Notes under the pieces: model-generated | Seen by the model: the letters and a program-made list of their open reading frames with translations, nothing else | What the model was told of the DNA's origin: nothing | Database searches by the model: none | In this document: positions 26,501 to 33,033 of the stretch, in pieces | How the letters are laid out: the number at the start of each line of letters is the position of its first letter | How positions within the stretch are numbered: the first letter of the stretch is position 1 | Made by a program: the position numbers and the translations under genes | Source: an uncultured Lachnospiraceae bacterium | GTDB lineage: Bacteria > Bacillota > Clostridia > Lachnospirales > Lachnospiraceae | DNA length: 55,309 nucleotides | Assembly: GCA_910585605.1 (NCBI GenBank) | Contig: CAJUFL010000025.1 | Location: 1-55,309 of the forward strand | Direction: 5' to 3'

Positions 26501-27327
26501 TGTTAGAGAAAGAGGGGGATACCGAAAACGAGTTCCTTTACACCGGGGAACAGTATAATGTGAATACAGGACTTTACTATCTGCGTGCAAGATACATGAA
26601 TCCATCTACCGGAACTTTTATCAGCATGGACAACTATGAGGGAAGCATTTATGACCCGGTAAGCCTGCATAAGTACCTGTATGCAAATGCCAACCCGGTG
26701 ATGTATACGGATCCGAGCGGGTATGCAACGGATAAAAATCTTGCAGAAACAGCAGTTGCCGCAACGATCGCGGTCATGCTGGCATCATCAGTGGCACTGC
26801 ATAACCAGGCGATGTTAAATATATTTTCAACCTTAAGGAAGAACATGGCTGATGCTGTAATGTCACTGCCATGCACAGTTTCCGTAACAGATTGGAAGAA
26901 TGTGATTTTGGGATTTCCGGCACATGAATTTGATACAAAATGGCTGATTACCATACCAATGGCATTGTCATCATGGCAGTTGTTTGAAGCGATTTATGCA
27001 ACAGATGAAGATACCAATAATCTTCCGGGAGTGCCAGAGAATCAGGAAGAAAAGAACAGGGTTGAGAGCATACCGGCGGAAGAGCAGAGTGGGGTTAAGG
27101 TTATTAAGAGTAAGAAATCCAAAGAGAGTGATAAAGGTAGAGCTACAGATATTCCTTCATGGGCAGAAGGAGAAGAGCCCCAAAATGATGAAAATGGGAA
27201 AGCCTTTGCGGAAAGACTTATGAATGAACGTTACGGAAAAGGTAATTGGCCTAAAACAAAGCAACAAAATAGGGAATATAGTCAATTAAAAAAATACGGA
27301 GATCGTGGATTTAAGTGGAGAAAATAA
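17503..27327 (+). CDS. Giant secreted Rhs/YD-repeat polymorphic toxin
   Basis: This 3274-residue protein has a Sec signal peptide (residues 1 to about 36), a CBM2-like carbohydrate-binding domain (about 46-146, with WGTYVNADITIKN and the WKLEL...WNA pattern), a Thr/Glu-rich linker (150-186), and a repetitive asparagine/glycine beta-solenoid-like region (190-405). Ig/PKD-like modules then run to about residue 1820. Several begin with a PPEI, PVAEITSP or PEAEITG strand. The Rhs shell starts near 1833 and carries YD repeats from about 2040. It ends in the conserved core (YDGHGSARTL, RYMNPSTG, NPVMYTDPSG near 3069). A hydrophobic pre-tip linker (3073-3200) precedes a roughly 65-residue tip ending DRGFKWRK. 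Rhs shells encapsulate a C-terminal toxin that is released into competitors. The start is fixed by GGGAGG at 17489 and the signal peptide. No LPxTG anchor is present. The tip's activity is unknown; its immunity genes follow immediately. Confidence 0.93.
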   Translation: MNCIRTKDVKTWGKRLLSFVLAAALVLGLIPESASAAGAQRNVADKTIYTSGDCEITYQETNAWGTYVNADITIKNNGEETIEGWKLELRYDGSISNIWNADILSAEDGICTITAKAYNSTIGSGQTVSFGFTACGEKEKPDVPLGISIEGEEEAATQEGTTGQQTTEQETTERPGEDGPHTGGTVTVPEKWKGFGYALFTSGDETLSLYTNETSIYGNVHSNKDFHYQGNSIKVDGTLEAAGSIDLKTASGKDSQQVGRKQEKAESLEMPDITNEVYEYGKENGTVYDRTTDFNSDSIVMEKPVVVEGSAGFHAATFLGKGIVYARDSVTCNVGTLATPEDSRVFIAAENGNITLNGSDITLNAVLYAPNGCVSINADRVTLNGRILAKQVRINGRLINIKAGPHDLDMLDFLFQPEAGLHFDGKKKENRKVTIDVETNTEDAIQEDTVWSITKDGREAGDSYAADEEASSAFHREMIFREAGTYQVSVTVRTGKADHTVTEEVVIEKDLEPAAAFELEQGYYSRDEKGNARIILKDASSSPDGDTIGQRIWTVYYDKDNNGEFTEQEASVYSDENETELVIDTDKVGRYKVMLTAVETFTDTIPKLITGDAYLRDDTSEYVTESCVFEVGNEAPQARLSVEKSRSADIVFTLGDADRETLDIYRAKAEELRKDLKEKGVDARVDTVSASMLTAQDTFAWKEYDHYNFPDKFLPKLEKHILYEGDDIRMVGYSEHALNDFLYIADDNPGKKTFEFDLQRDSTDWHSIEGGGFLFNTAVSDEKNTIKGFCILVSQTGLKLVQIDCNHLANFRNGAYRWLQDTGKLLRTYPVENLYGSHHFRIVADTKTVSVWDGETLVIDDFVLPENDYGYGFGPITSHNVHGCDQQSYFTFKNIRMETMTGSSLSDIVAGYGWRPGASHYVISLSETEVPELEETADLAAALIQNEAVFVGIGNESNENQYKSLLNAAGTGGIYTETGEIGKTMDKVNDFLAEDILSRDCSVDRYLTTDDIISYGGYYQDAENDGIYEQQWEYEYDPSVFGGAAGEAGHIVRKESEPLTTFTETGAYAIRLKVRDNPAGDNDALDSYRLWSGTEEYEKLVVVQTRPAASVKAEVSGNASDKTVCMVNTIYEASDADHPGDADKGIREEYYAYKNVKDSGWTEGRMPNRVTVGETYLVKYRVKDVEGTWSFPAAAVIKTRDLLSGQEIEDTTPPEIFIEASRMEAKAGEELRIEGWASDDYGVDTFTMSINGEKVLDAFGRVRYTPDRAGTVTVKARAVDIGGNESEKELVIRVADDRDRTAPVAEITSPSAGSELDFNVQIRGTAKDETKFSRYTLSYKEEKDKEYTVFKESDAPVSDDILGNLDISGFTDGTYEILLAAEDAAGNVSYYGIVLYIETGVTRGYRLKAEITDVRYNEGTDAVDIYGTVTGDGHLERYSLGYQYQAEELSEMTAVCEGTEETTEGLLGSIPAEGLVPGTYHLTLAVTDTEGNSGTACGAFTYREETEEGEGEKGQPEISMDLNAPEAEITGLKLSDDQGYVEIKGTAKDDKELKGWLLDLAEEGSEEYTELASGAEAVEDAPLASIPAEILEDGSYTLCLQAWDAYGNSIIYRTGFTYKKGSGSLETGNGTGSEEPVPGEPVKKNFAVNLSHSAADIGTEVQVQVTLPDNVKEGTLQIRQGDQVISEGSRKAAFTSDKAGTVTITAAGVTEEGETITAEARCTFYNLTDKNPPAAAITSPKTGTVLTGPVDFLGSAYDAEGLNHWKLEYRMAGEKEYILLNEGTEPIKDGVLGHFDTTMLMNGQYDVKLTVQDQGGNVRRVENDYVVEGELKVGAMHIGFTDITAQMGGTSVSANRMYDSRNKAMGDFGIGWTLGVQGMEICESSTPLSEGYEMVKSGSVFSTSYQMTETESHDVVVTYGDGSSDRFELTFTPEKQALVPISEVKLGYKCVTDQKVKLEFAGDTTAYVAGSELMFYDEAMEDARSYKLTTEDGTEIYIRAGKGVYKMEDRDGNVITVDEDGYHAEDGRSITFTRDAEGRIVKAEDPAGNVTRYAYDDAGDLVSVTDSADRTVTFTYDKEHNLASITDPMGVAVARNEYDDDGRLIATIDADGNRVEYDYDVEGRTQSVKDRRGNTTVYTYDDNGNVLQTVDAYGNKTTNSYDRNNNLLTATDAKGNTTGYAYDASGNVTQVTAADGTKVKSTYTQENLVSSVSMADRTVMAMEYDSKGRIASVEDANGNETTYSYTSDGRLTGLVDSIGEYQRVTYDSEGNVASTANGAGESASYTYDKDGRVTSVTVSREEDGAVRTATSHYSYNAAGDITESIDNAGNVIKYEYDDNGRLTASVDAKGRRITYAYDDMGNMTKTTYPDGTFETFAYDANGNNVAATDRNGLAVTMVYDKLDRMTEKRYADGTRENYVYDAVGNVMEMTNRSGARTVYTYDERYRNTAVTDTYGNVTSFEYDASARLTKRVDAKGNAVTYTYDDNGNMTKTTYADGNSVTSEYDARNRITRQEDPNGNETIYTYDGADRLTGVTDAYGSSYTYGYDGNGNLETVTDANGNVTRYVYDDAGRVSAVTNALGKTMEYAYDETGNLVQSKDYAGTVTKYAYDDMDRMVKKTIGTDVTEYTYDKNGLLLAVTDKSGTVRYTYDKYDRLAKRTDEKGSTLSYTYDKAGRLETFDNGFGTTTYEYDLLDRVTKVIDRNGKATLYEYDELGNRSAVRYPNGNVVTYTYDACQRLKEECAVNADGVQISKYSYGTGRAGERTSVTETNSGVETEITYKYDRLNRLVKETIERNRNKLTYEYSYDKVGNRTEKTVAIKGDILALADVDLEEVQITEGTTTYAYNALNQLVTETSPEGNIAYMYDANGNLVKQTGSKAADYAYDKENHLTRASIRQGDSGIIEEYTYDHAGNRTSKTVNGKDTTFYVNDTSGELAMVVAETDKDGRETAYYTRGEELLSVERGGAVWYYLYDGHGSARTLTNEAGRITDRYSYDAYGNLLEKEGDTENEFLYTGEQYNVNTGLYYLRARYMNPSTGTFISMDNYEGSIYDPVSLHKYLYANANPVMYTDPSGYATDKNLAETAVAATIAVMLASSVALHNQAMLNIFSTLRKNMADAVMSLPCTVSVTDWKNVILGFPAHEFDTKWLITIPMALSSWQLFEAIYATDEDTNNLPGVPENQEEKNRVESIPAEEQSGVKVIKSKKSKESDKGRATDIPSWAEGEEPQNDENGKAFAERLMNERYGKGNWPKTKQQNREYSQLKKYGDRGFKWRK
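26405..27100 (+). repeat. Core-end plus pre-tip linker: recombination block repeated through the array
   Basis: This segment of the giant rhs gene recurs nearly identically at 28122-28740, 29538-30175 (one internal frameshift), 32285-32785, 33803-34485 and 35479-35920. Only its upstream half recurs at 37615-38020. Long stretches match exactly or nearly so, while the sequence after each copy is unrelated. That is the signature expected for homologous tip exchange. Two linker variants exist: one ends in EEQSGVKV (main gene, 29667 copy), the other in EEKDGPKIYQ (32281, 33940 and 35518 copies). Confidence 0.85.
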
Positions 27328-27361
27328 GTTAAATAATTTGAGATTTTATAAGGAGACTGTT

Positions 27362-27823
27362 ATGGCATTTGTTTTTATGTTAAAACATATTTATAAGTTT
27401 ACTGATTCTAAAGGATATGAGCAATTTGAGGACAAATTTTTAGGGATTTATTCTTGTGAAAAGGAGGTAAATGATGCAATCGGGAGATATTTTGTTCTTT
27501 CAGGGTTTAATCAGTATCCACGTGAGTGTTTTGTTATAGAAAAATGGGAAATAGATAAGGATACAAGTTGGAAAGAAGGTTTTATAAAAAGTTTTGAAGC
27601 AAATAAACTAAAAAAAATAGCAGAAAAGTATGACGAGAATACGGGGGGCTTTGATGTCAGTAGTTGGCTATTAGGTAAAATGCCTATGATTAATGAGCGT
27701 CCTATAGAATTTGCAAATAGATTAATGACTGAAAAGTATGGAGAGAATAATTGGAATTTGGATGAAGGATTAAGAGAAGAATATAATGATTTAATATTGT
27801 GGGGCGAGATTTGTTTTGAATAA
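27362..27823 (+). CDS. Immunity protein of the expressed Rhs tip, with toxin-like C-terminal half
   Basis: The 153-residue protein follows the rhs stop by 34 bases and has an AAGGAG box 6 bases before 27362; an ATG at 27305 overlapping rhs is rejected. The N-terminal half (about 1-75, LKHIYKF, LGIYS, GFNQYP, KEGF) resembles the small DUF7336-type domain also seen in the next gene. The C-terminal half (about 98-153: FDVSSW, FANRLMTEKYG, NNW, EEY, WGE, CFE) aligns with the last 60 residues of the upstream toxin tip. A close homologue lies at 33034-33486 behind a related tip. The immunity role is inferred from position and from this duplicated pairing. Confidence 0.75.
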   Translation: MAFVFMLKHIYKFTDSKGYEQFEDKFLGIYSCEKEVNDAIGRYFVLSGFNQYPRECFVIEKWEIDKDTSWKEGFIKSFEANKLKKIAEKYDENTGGFDVSSWLLGKMPMINERPIEFANRLMTEKYGENNWNLDEGLREEYNDLILWGEICFE

Positions 27824-27840
27824 AATAGAGGAGATTAGTT

Positions 27841-28086
27841 ATGAATCATATTTTTTTGTTGTCACATAGTTATGAGTACAATCATCCTGATGGATATGAA
27901 GAGCTGGAAGATAAAAATTTAGGTGTTTATTTAACAAAACACAAGGCTGAAGAGGCTGCTGAGAGATATTATAAACTGCCAGGATTTAACAAATATCCCT
28001 TTGATTGTTTTTTTATAGAGGAAATGGAAATTGATAAAGATTATGGATGGGAAGAAGGTTTTTTTAGCTGGAAAGAAGAAATTTAA
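27841..28086 (+). CDS. Small DUF7336-like protein, probable second immunity protein
   Basis: The 81-residue protein corresponds to the N-terminal domain alone of the preceding immunity protein (LLSHSYEYNH, LGVYLTK, YKLPGFNKYPFDCF, EEGF). A GAGGAGA box precedes the ATG. The tip, long-immunity, short-immunity order is repeated at 32281-33781, which argues that this gene belongs to the functional unit. Its biochemical role is unknown. Confidence 0.7.
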   Translation: MNHIFLLSHSYEYNHPDGYEELEDKNLGVYLTKHKAEEAAERYYKLPGFNKYPFDCFFIEEMEIDKDYGWEEGFFSWKEEI

Positions 28087-28106
28087 ACATTATGTACTAA
28101 GTATTC

Positions 28107-29057
28107 ATGAATAGAGAAGTATGTTATTATCTGTACGGCGGACATGGAAGTGCCAGAACTTTAACAAATGAGGCAGGACGTATTACAGACCGCTACAGTT
28201 ATGATGCATACGGAAACCTGTTAGAGAAAGAAGGAAATACGGAAAACGAGTTCCTTTACACTGGGGAACAGTACAATGCGAATACAGGACTTTACTATCT
28301 GTGTGCAAGATACATGAATCCATCTACCGGAACTTTTATCAGCATGGACAACTATGAGGGAAGCATTTATGACCCGGTAAGCCTGCATAAGTACCTGTAT
28401 GCAAATGCCAACCCGGTGATGTATACGGACCCGAGCGGGTATGCAACGGATAAAAATCTTGCAGAAACAGCAGTTGCCGCAACGATCGCGGTCATGCTGG
28501 CATCATCAGTGGCACTGCATAACCAGGCGATGTTAAATATATTTTCAACCTTAAGGAAGAACATGGCTGATGCTGTAATGTCACTGCCATGCAGCGTTTC
28601 TGTAACGGATTGGAAGAATGTGATTCTGGGATTTCCGGCACATGAATTTGATACAAAATGGCTGATCACCATACCGATGGCATTGTCATCATGGCAGCTG
28701 TTTAAGGCTATTAATGATGCCAAAGAAGCAGATGATGAGGTTGAAACACCGGGAGTACCAGAAAATAATAGTGAAGAAATAGGAAATGATGAAGAGGAAA
28801 CAGAACTCCCTAAACAGGAGGGAAGAGGTGAATCTAAAGGTGGTAAACACGAACCAGAAAACTTAAAAGAAAAACTGGCGATGGAGGAAGTGATGTCTAA
28901 TCCGGAGAGTGGTAAAATTTTGAAAGGAAAAAATACTGATCCTAGATGGCCGGCATCAGAAGGTTGGGAAAAAAGAGCAAAAAATGTAAATGGAGTAGAA
29001 GTACATTATGAATATAATCCTAAAACAGGACAGATTGACGATGTAAAAATAAAATAA
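28107..29057 (+). CDS. Displaced Rhs tip cassette 1 (core fragment, linker and a different toxin tip)
   Basis: From 28122 the sequence repeats the end of the Rhs core and the pre-tip linker (residues about 6-210) and then diverges into a new tip (about 211-316) with LAMEEVMSNP, DPRWPASEGW and a VHYEYNPKTGQIDD end. Similar tips occur at the ends of other Rhs/WapA-type proteins, but I cannot name the enzyme class. There is no signal peptide, no full shell and no convincing ribosome binding site before 28107, so the cassette is probably silent until moved onto the main gene. Its presumed immunity gene follows after 17 bases. Confidence 0.7.
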   Translation: MNREVCYYLYGGHGSARTLTNEAGRITDRYSYDAYGNLLEKEGNTENEFLYTGEQYNANTGLYYLCARYMNPSTGTFISMDNYEGSIYDPVSLHKYLYANANPVMYTDPSGYATDKNLAETAVAATIAVMLASSVALHNQAMLNIFSTLRKNMADAVMSLPCSVSVTDWKNVILGFPAHEFDTKWLITIPMALSSWQLFKAINDAKEADDEVETPGVPENNSEEIGNDEEETELPKQEGRGESKGGKHEPENLKEKLAMEEVMSNPESGKILKGKNTDPRWPASEGWEKRAKNVNGVEVHYEYNPKTGQIDDVKIK

Positions 29058-29074
29058 GGGAGAGAAAATTTGAA

Positions 29075-29473
29075 ATGGTTGTAAAATGTTTGAGTAATTC
29101 TGGAGATGCCTTTGTCAAGGCAACATTGGGGAAAAGAGGGGGAACGCAATCGATGGTGTTACCATTAAAAGTGAATGGTATATATACTGTATATGGGCAG
29201 ATTCTTTCCGAAGGGATAATGGAGTATTTGATTTTAGGAGAAGAAAACTATCCTTCATGGTATCCAGTGGAATTATTTGAAATAATTGATGATAGAATTT
29301 ATTTTGACTGGATGTTCAATTACAGAGGAAGGGATGGTATTTCTGCGGTTTGGGGATATGAAGAATTGGTGAGGGATGAAGAGTACATATATAACTTAGA
29401 AGACCGTGAAAAAATGGCTATCCAAATATTTCTTGACAGAAAAAAAGAAATTGATGAAGCAAATGAATGGTGA
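29075..29473 (+). CDS. Probable immunity protein for cassette 1
   Basis: The 132-residue, acidic, soluble protein starts 17 bases after the tip with AGGGAGAG upstream. It has a small beta-rich N-terminal domain (VNGIYTVYGQ, YPSWYPVELFEIIDD) and a helical C-terminus. It is strongly AT-rich compared with the Rhs core. No named family is recognised, and the immunity role rests on its position. Confidence 0.6.
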   Translation: MVVKCLSNSGDAFVKATLGKRGGTQSMVLPLKVNGIYTVYGQILSEGIMEYLILGEENYPSWYPVELFEIIDDRIYFDWMFNYRGRDGISAVWGYEELVRDEEYIYNLEDREKMAIQIFLDRKKEIDEANEW

Positions 29474-29537
29474 TGAGAATAGAAAATTTTAATAAATGTA
29501 ATTTGGAAAATGATAGAATTAAATAAGATGATTGGAT

Positions 29538-29666
29538 TACAGATTGCTACAGTTATGATGCATACGGTAACCTGTTAGAGAAAGAAGGGATACCGAAAAC
29601 GACTTCCTTTATATCGGGGAGCAGTATAATATAAATACAGGACTTTACTACCTTCGTGCCAGATAT
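29538..29666 (+). pseudogene. Frameshifted upstream piece of cassette 2 core
   Basis: This stretch matches the core encoding RYSYDAYGNLLEKEG but has lost a base near 29588. The 5' part is therefore out of frame with the continuing cassette at 29667. It shows that displaced cores can decay while the tip stays open. Confidence 0.65.
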
Positions 29667-30449
29667 ATGAATCCGTCTACCGGAACATTTATCAGTATGG
29701 ACAGCTATCAGGGAAGCGTTTATGACCCGGTAAGCCTGCATAAGTACCTGTATGCGAATGCCAACCCGGTGATGTATACGGATCCGAGCGGGTATGCAAC
29801 GGATAAAAATCTTGCAGAAACAGCAGTTGCCGCAACGATCGCGGTCATGCTGGCATCATCAGTGGCACTGCATAACCAGGCGATGTTAAATATATTTTCA
29901 ACCTTAAGGAAGAACATGGCTGATGCTGTAATGTCACTGCCATGCAGCGTTTCTGTAACGGATTGGAAGAATGTGATTCTGGGATTCCCGGCACAAGAAT
30001 TTGATACAAAATGGCTGATTACGATACCGATGGCATTGATATCATGGCAGCTGTTTGAGGCGATTTATGCAACAGAGGAAGATACTAATAATCTTCCGGG
30101 AGTGCCGGCAGAGGAGCAGGAAGAAAAGGATAAGGTTGAGAGCATACCGGCGGAAGAACAGAGTGGGGTTAAGGTTTATTCAGATTATATAACAGATAAT
30201 CGTGTTCCGCTGGACAATGAAACCATTTTAGGAAATGGTACATTTCAGAAAACGAAAATACGTGTTAAAGGTGCGACAGTATATAAAAAAGGTAATCGAT
30301 ATTATTATAGAGATACATTTCATACAGGAGAATCTGCACATTTGGAAGTATTTGATAAGTCGGGGAATCATTTAGGTGAAGCAGACCCTAAAACAGGAGA
30401 GATTAGACCAGGAACAGTGGATTCGTCTAAAAAACTTAATGTTAGGTGA
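29667..30449 (+). CDS. Displaced Rhs tip cassette 2: colicin E3-like ribonuclease tip
   Basis: The frame opens in the core at MNPSTG, continues through the shared linker (to about residue 168) and ends in a new tip. The last 55 residues, with YYYRDTFH, then HLEVFDKSGNHLGEADPKTG, resemble the cytotoxic domain of colicin E3. That domain has a D-x-x-H pair, a downstream Glu in an LE dipeptide and the HLGxxDPKTG strand. E3 cleaves 16S rRNA in the decoding site, so this tip is probably an rRNase; that is family inference. There is no ribosome binding site. The upstream core is frameshifted, so it is not expressed as a whole Rhs protein. Confidence 0.68.
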   Translation: MNPSTGTFISMDSYQGSVYDPVSLHKYLYANANPVMYTDPSGYATDKNLAETAVAATIAVMLASSVALHNQAMLNIFSTLRKNMADAVMSLPCSVSVTDWKNVILGFPAQEFDTKWLITIPMALISWQLFEAIYATEEDTNNLPGVPAEEQEEKDKVESIPAEEQSGVKVYSDYITDNRVPLDNETILGNGTFQKTKIRVKGATVYKKGNRYYYRDTFHTGESAHLEVFDKSGNHLGEADPKTGEIRPGTVDSSKKLNVR

Positions 30450-30457
30450 GGATAATA

Positions 30458-31237
30458 ATGAGTACAATAAAATATATCAATATTAACAATAATGATGTTT
30501 ATTTTTTAGCTTGTGTAAATGATAAAATTTTGATAAATGACAACTATAAAGGGATGCTGATTTTGGATAGCGAATTAAACATGATAGATGCTATAGAGAT
30601 TATGGATGATTTAGTTATTTATTCGTATTATGTATATCAAAATAAGATTTTACTATATTGTCCAGAGAATAATAATATTGTATTCTTAGATGTGGAATCA
30701 GGTAAATATATAATAATTTCATTATCAGGATTCGAAAGTGAAATATTTGGTGATGTTTATGAATTGGATGATGATAAAATTATATTAGCTACATATAAAG
30801 GGAATTTTATATGTATTGATTTATTGAATCAAAATCCAAAGTTGTCATATTATAATGGAACTGGTACTCAAGTGCAAAAAGATTATGATATTTTGAAAAA
30901 TTATACTGTTCATAAAGTTTTTCCTGATGTGACAAGAGCATTAGTTGGAAATGAAGAATTGTGCTTGATAGATTATCGAAAGCATATGGTCTTATTGGAA
31001 AGAATAAAGCAGGAACAATATCATGATTACGAGTTAATGAACCATTGTTTGGTTAAAATAGGAGAAAATAACATAAACATGACTAATTGTAAAAATGAAG
31101 TTGTTTTAAAACCTATGAAAGGATATATATACTTAAGGGCTAAGTCTTTAAAGGTAAATGAAGTAAGTTATATAATTACTTTAGCATCATGTAATGATAA
31201 TGCAGAAAGCTGTATGATTGAGAAACATTTCCTATAA
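30458..31237 (+). CDS. Probable immunity protein for cassette 2
   Basis: The 259-residue protein follows the E3-like tip directly; AGGTGAGGA at 30444-30452 favours 30458 over the overlapping GTG at 30446. The sequence is a series of beta-strand-like repeats (DNKIVFLD-like and DDKIILATYKGNFICID) that could form a beta-propeller. It is AT-rich. It differs from the short classical colicin E3 immunity protein in length, so the pairing is inferred from gene order. Confidence 0.6.
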   Translation: MSTIKYININNNDVYFLACVNDKILINDNYKGMLILDSELNMIDAIEIMDDLVIYSYYVYQNKILLYCPENNNIVFLDVESGKYIIISLSGFESEIFGDVYELDDDKIILATYKGNFICIDLLNQNPKLSYYNGTGTQVQKDYDILKNYTVHKVFPDVTRALVGNEELCLIDYRKHMVLLERIKQEQYHDYELMNHCLVKIGENNINMTNCKNEVVLKPMKGYIYLRAKSLKVNEVSYIITLASCNDNAESCMIEKHFL

Positions 31238-31262
31238 AACATGGAGTCATTGAGGAGGGCAT

Positions 31263-31505
31263 ATGAAATTTTATGATTTAATTCAACAATATGACGAAAA
31301 GGGAATTGATAAAGAAGCATGGTATGATTCTTTACAAATATATTATCATGAATTACTTGATGGATATAAGTTTAGACAAGTAGAATATTTAAAGATTTAT
31401 CCACTTATTTTGGAATTGCAAGATATTGATATATGTGAAAAAAGTATTTTGCAAGACATGATAGATTCTATAATTAACATTCTAAAATGTCTTTTTAAAA
31501 TTTAA
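31263..31505 (+). CDS. Small protein, possible additional immunity gene of cassette 2
   Basis: The 80-residue acidic protein has a strong TGAGGAGGG box before the ATG and lies 25 bases after the previous gene. It is predicted mostly helical (MKFYDLIQQYDEKGID, YYHELLDGYKF) with an overall negative charge. Size, charge and a small helical build would fit a colicin-type immunity protein for the E3-like tip; this is a suggestion only. Confidence 0.55.
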   Translation: MKFYDLIQQYDEKGIDKEAWYDSLQIYYHELLDGYKFRQVEYLKIYPLILELQDIDICEKSILQDMIDSIINILKCLFKI

Positions 31506-31805
31506 AAACGATTGTAATTTTTATGGAAATGTATATAATTTGTGTATTTACACTTTGAGAGAATATTAACCTTATAATTAATATTATATTTGTATGCTAG
31601 GAAGAATTTTGTTATAGAAATATGGAAAAAAGTATTAAAGGAAAAGATTCCATATTACAATACTATCTTCATGCAAGATACATGATGGGCATAATGGAAC
31701 CCCTAAACTATTCAATAATGTTCTTCGGTGGTTACATAATAATGGATGGTGTATGAATCTTAATTAATATATTTTACTTAAAATTACTAAATTGGAGGTT
31801 ATGTA
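31506..31805. other. Scar region: core remnant and toxin tail
   Basis: This 300-base AT-rich stretch has no intact gene. At 31661-31685 a short remnant of the Rhs core survives (YYLHARYM). At 31684-31767 a different frame encodes the end of a vanished tip (HNGTPKLFNNVL, then a stop after about 27 codons). An immunity pseudogene follows. This is best read as the leftovers of a deleted cassette. Confidence 0.5.
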
Positions 31806-32221
31806 ATGGAGGAATATTTAGAATTGAATAAGAGTTACTTGGATTCAATGCATGATCAGATTGTGGATACAATAGAGATAACAGAAGATGATTTGATATT
31901 AAATTATAACTCTTTACAGTATCAACATGTACAATCGAATTGTATTTATAATAAATGTAATATAATATTCAAGAATATAGATACACCTTATGTTGAAGTT
32001 ATAAAAGAACGCAAATGTAAAGGAAAAATGGGATTATATTATGTAGAAGAGTTCTTAAGTATAATGAAACGAAAGAAATATTGTTTCAAACATTATATTA
32101 TTACGTTGGATATAATACTGTATTTATTGATGGAAGATTGATAAATAAAAAACATAATACGATAAGTAAATGTTATTTTATAATACCAGCAAGTAAGGTT
32201 TTATATAAATGGATGGAGTGA
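31806..32221 (+). pseudogene. Frameshifted orphan immunity gene
   Basis: The first 97 or so codons match the intact gene at 37152-37562 (MEEYL.LNKSYL, VIKERKCKGKM). Around 32082 one base is missing compared with that copy, so the frame ends early at 32141. Homology continues out of frame through ISKCYFIIPA to 32221. The 3' flank (TTTGCCAACAG region) also matches the flank of the 37152 copy, so a block larger than the gene was duplicated. Confidence 0.7.
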
Positions 32222-32280
32222 ATTGTAAAATGTTTTAAATATATTTATTTGCCAACAGCGTAACAATTGCTTCTATACTT

Positions 32281-33021
32281 ATGATTCTATCTACTGGAAC
32301 CTTTATCAGCATGGACAGCTACAAAGGAAGTATTTATGACCCGGTAAGCCTGCATAAGTACCTGTATGCAAATGCCAACCCGGTGATGTATACGGACCCG
32401 AGCGGGTATGCAACGGATAAAAATCTTGCAGAAACAGCAGTTGCCGCAACGATCGCGGTCATGCTGGCATCATCAGTGGCACTGCATAACCAGGCGATGT
32501 TAAATATATTTTCAACCTTAAGGAAGAACATGGCTGATGCTGTAATGTCACTGCCATGCACAGTTTCCGTAACAGATTGGAAGAATGTGATTTTGGGATT
32601 TCCGGCACATGAATTTGATACAAAATGGCTGATTACCATACCAATGGCATTGTCATCATGGCAGTTGTTTGAAGCGATTTATGCAACAGATGAAGATACG
32701 AGTAATCTTCCGGGAGTACCAGAGAATCAGGAAGAAAAGAACAGGGTCGAGAGCATACCGGCGGAAGAAAAAGATGGGCCGAAGATTTATCAAGATAAAG
32801 GAAAGAAACAAACGAAACCGGATGACAAAACCAGAGCTACCGATAAACCATCTTGGGCAGCAGGACAAGAACCTGAAGATGAAGAAAACGGAAAACAGTA
32901 TGCAAAAAGAATGATGGATGAGAAATATGGAAAAGGTAATTGGACACGTAAAGGGAAACAAGGAGAGGAATATAGTCAGTTGAAAAAATATGGGGATCGT
33001 GCACATTATTGGAAAAAATAG
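32281..33021 (+). CDS. Displaced Rhs tip cassette 3 (same tip family as the expressed gene)
   Basis: The core starts at a sequence equivalent to NPSTGTFISMD, followed by the common linker. After the EEKDGPKIYQ junction the 60-residue tip (ATDKPSWAAGQEP, ENGKQYAKRMMDEKYGKGNW, EYSQLKKYGDR) is a diverged version of the main gene's tip. Two immunity homologues follow in the same order as behind the main gene. There is no ribosome binding site at 32281, so it is probably silent. The activity of this tip family is unknown to me. Confidence 0.7.
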   Translation: MILSTGTFISMDSYKGSIYDPVSLHKYLYANANPVMYTDPSGYATDKNLAETAVAATIAVMLASSVALHNQAMLNIFSTLRKNMADAVMSLPCTVSVTDWKNVILGFPAHEFDTKWLITIPMALSSWQLFEAIYATDEDTSNLPGVPENQEEKNRVESIPAEEKDGPKIYQDKGKKQTKPDDKTRATDKPSWAAGQEPEDEENGKQYAKRMMDEKYGKGNWTRKGKQGEEYSQLKKYGDRAHYWKK

Positions 33022-33033
33022 GAGGGACAGATT

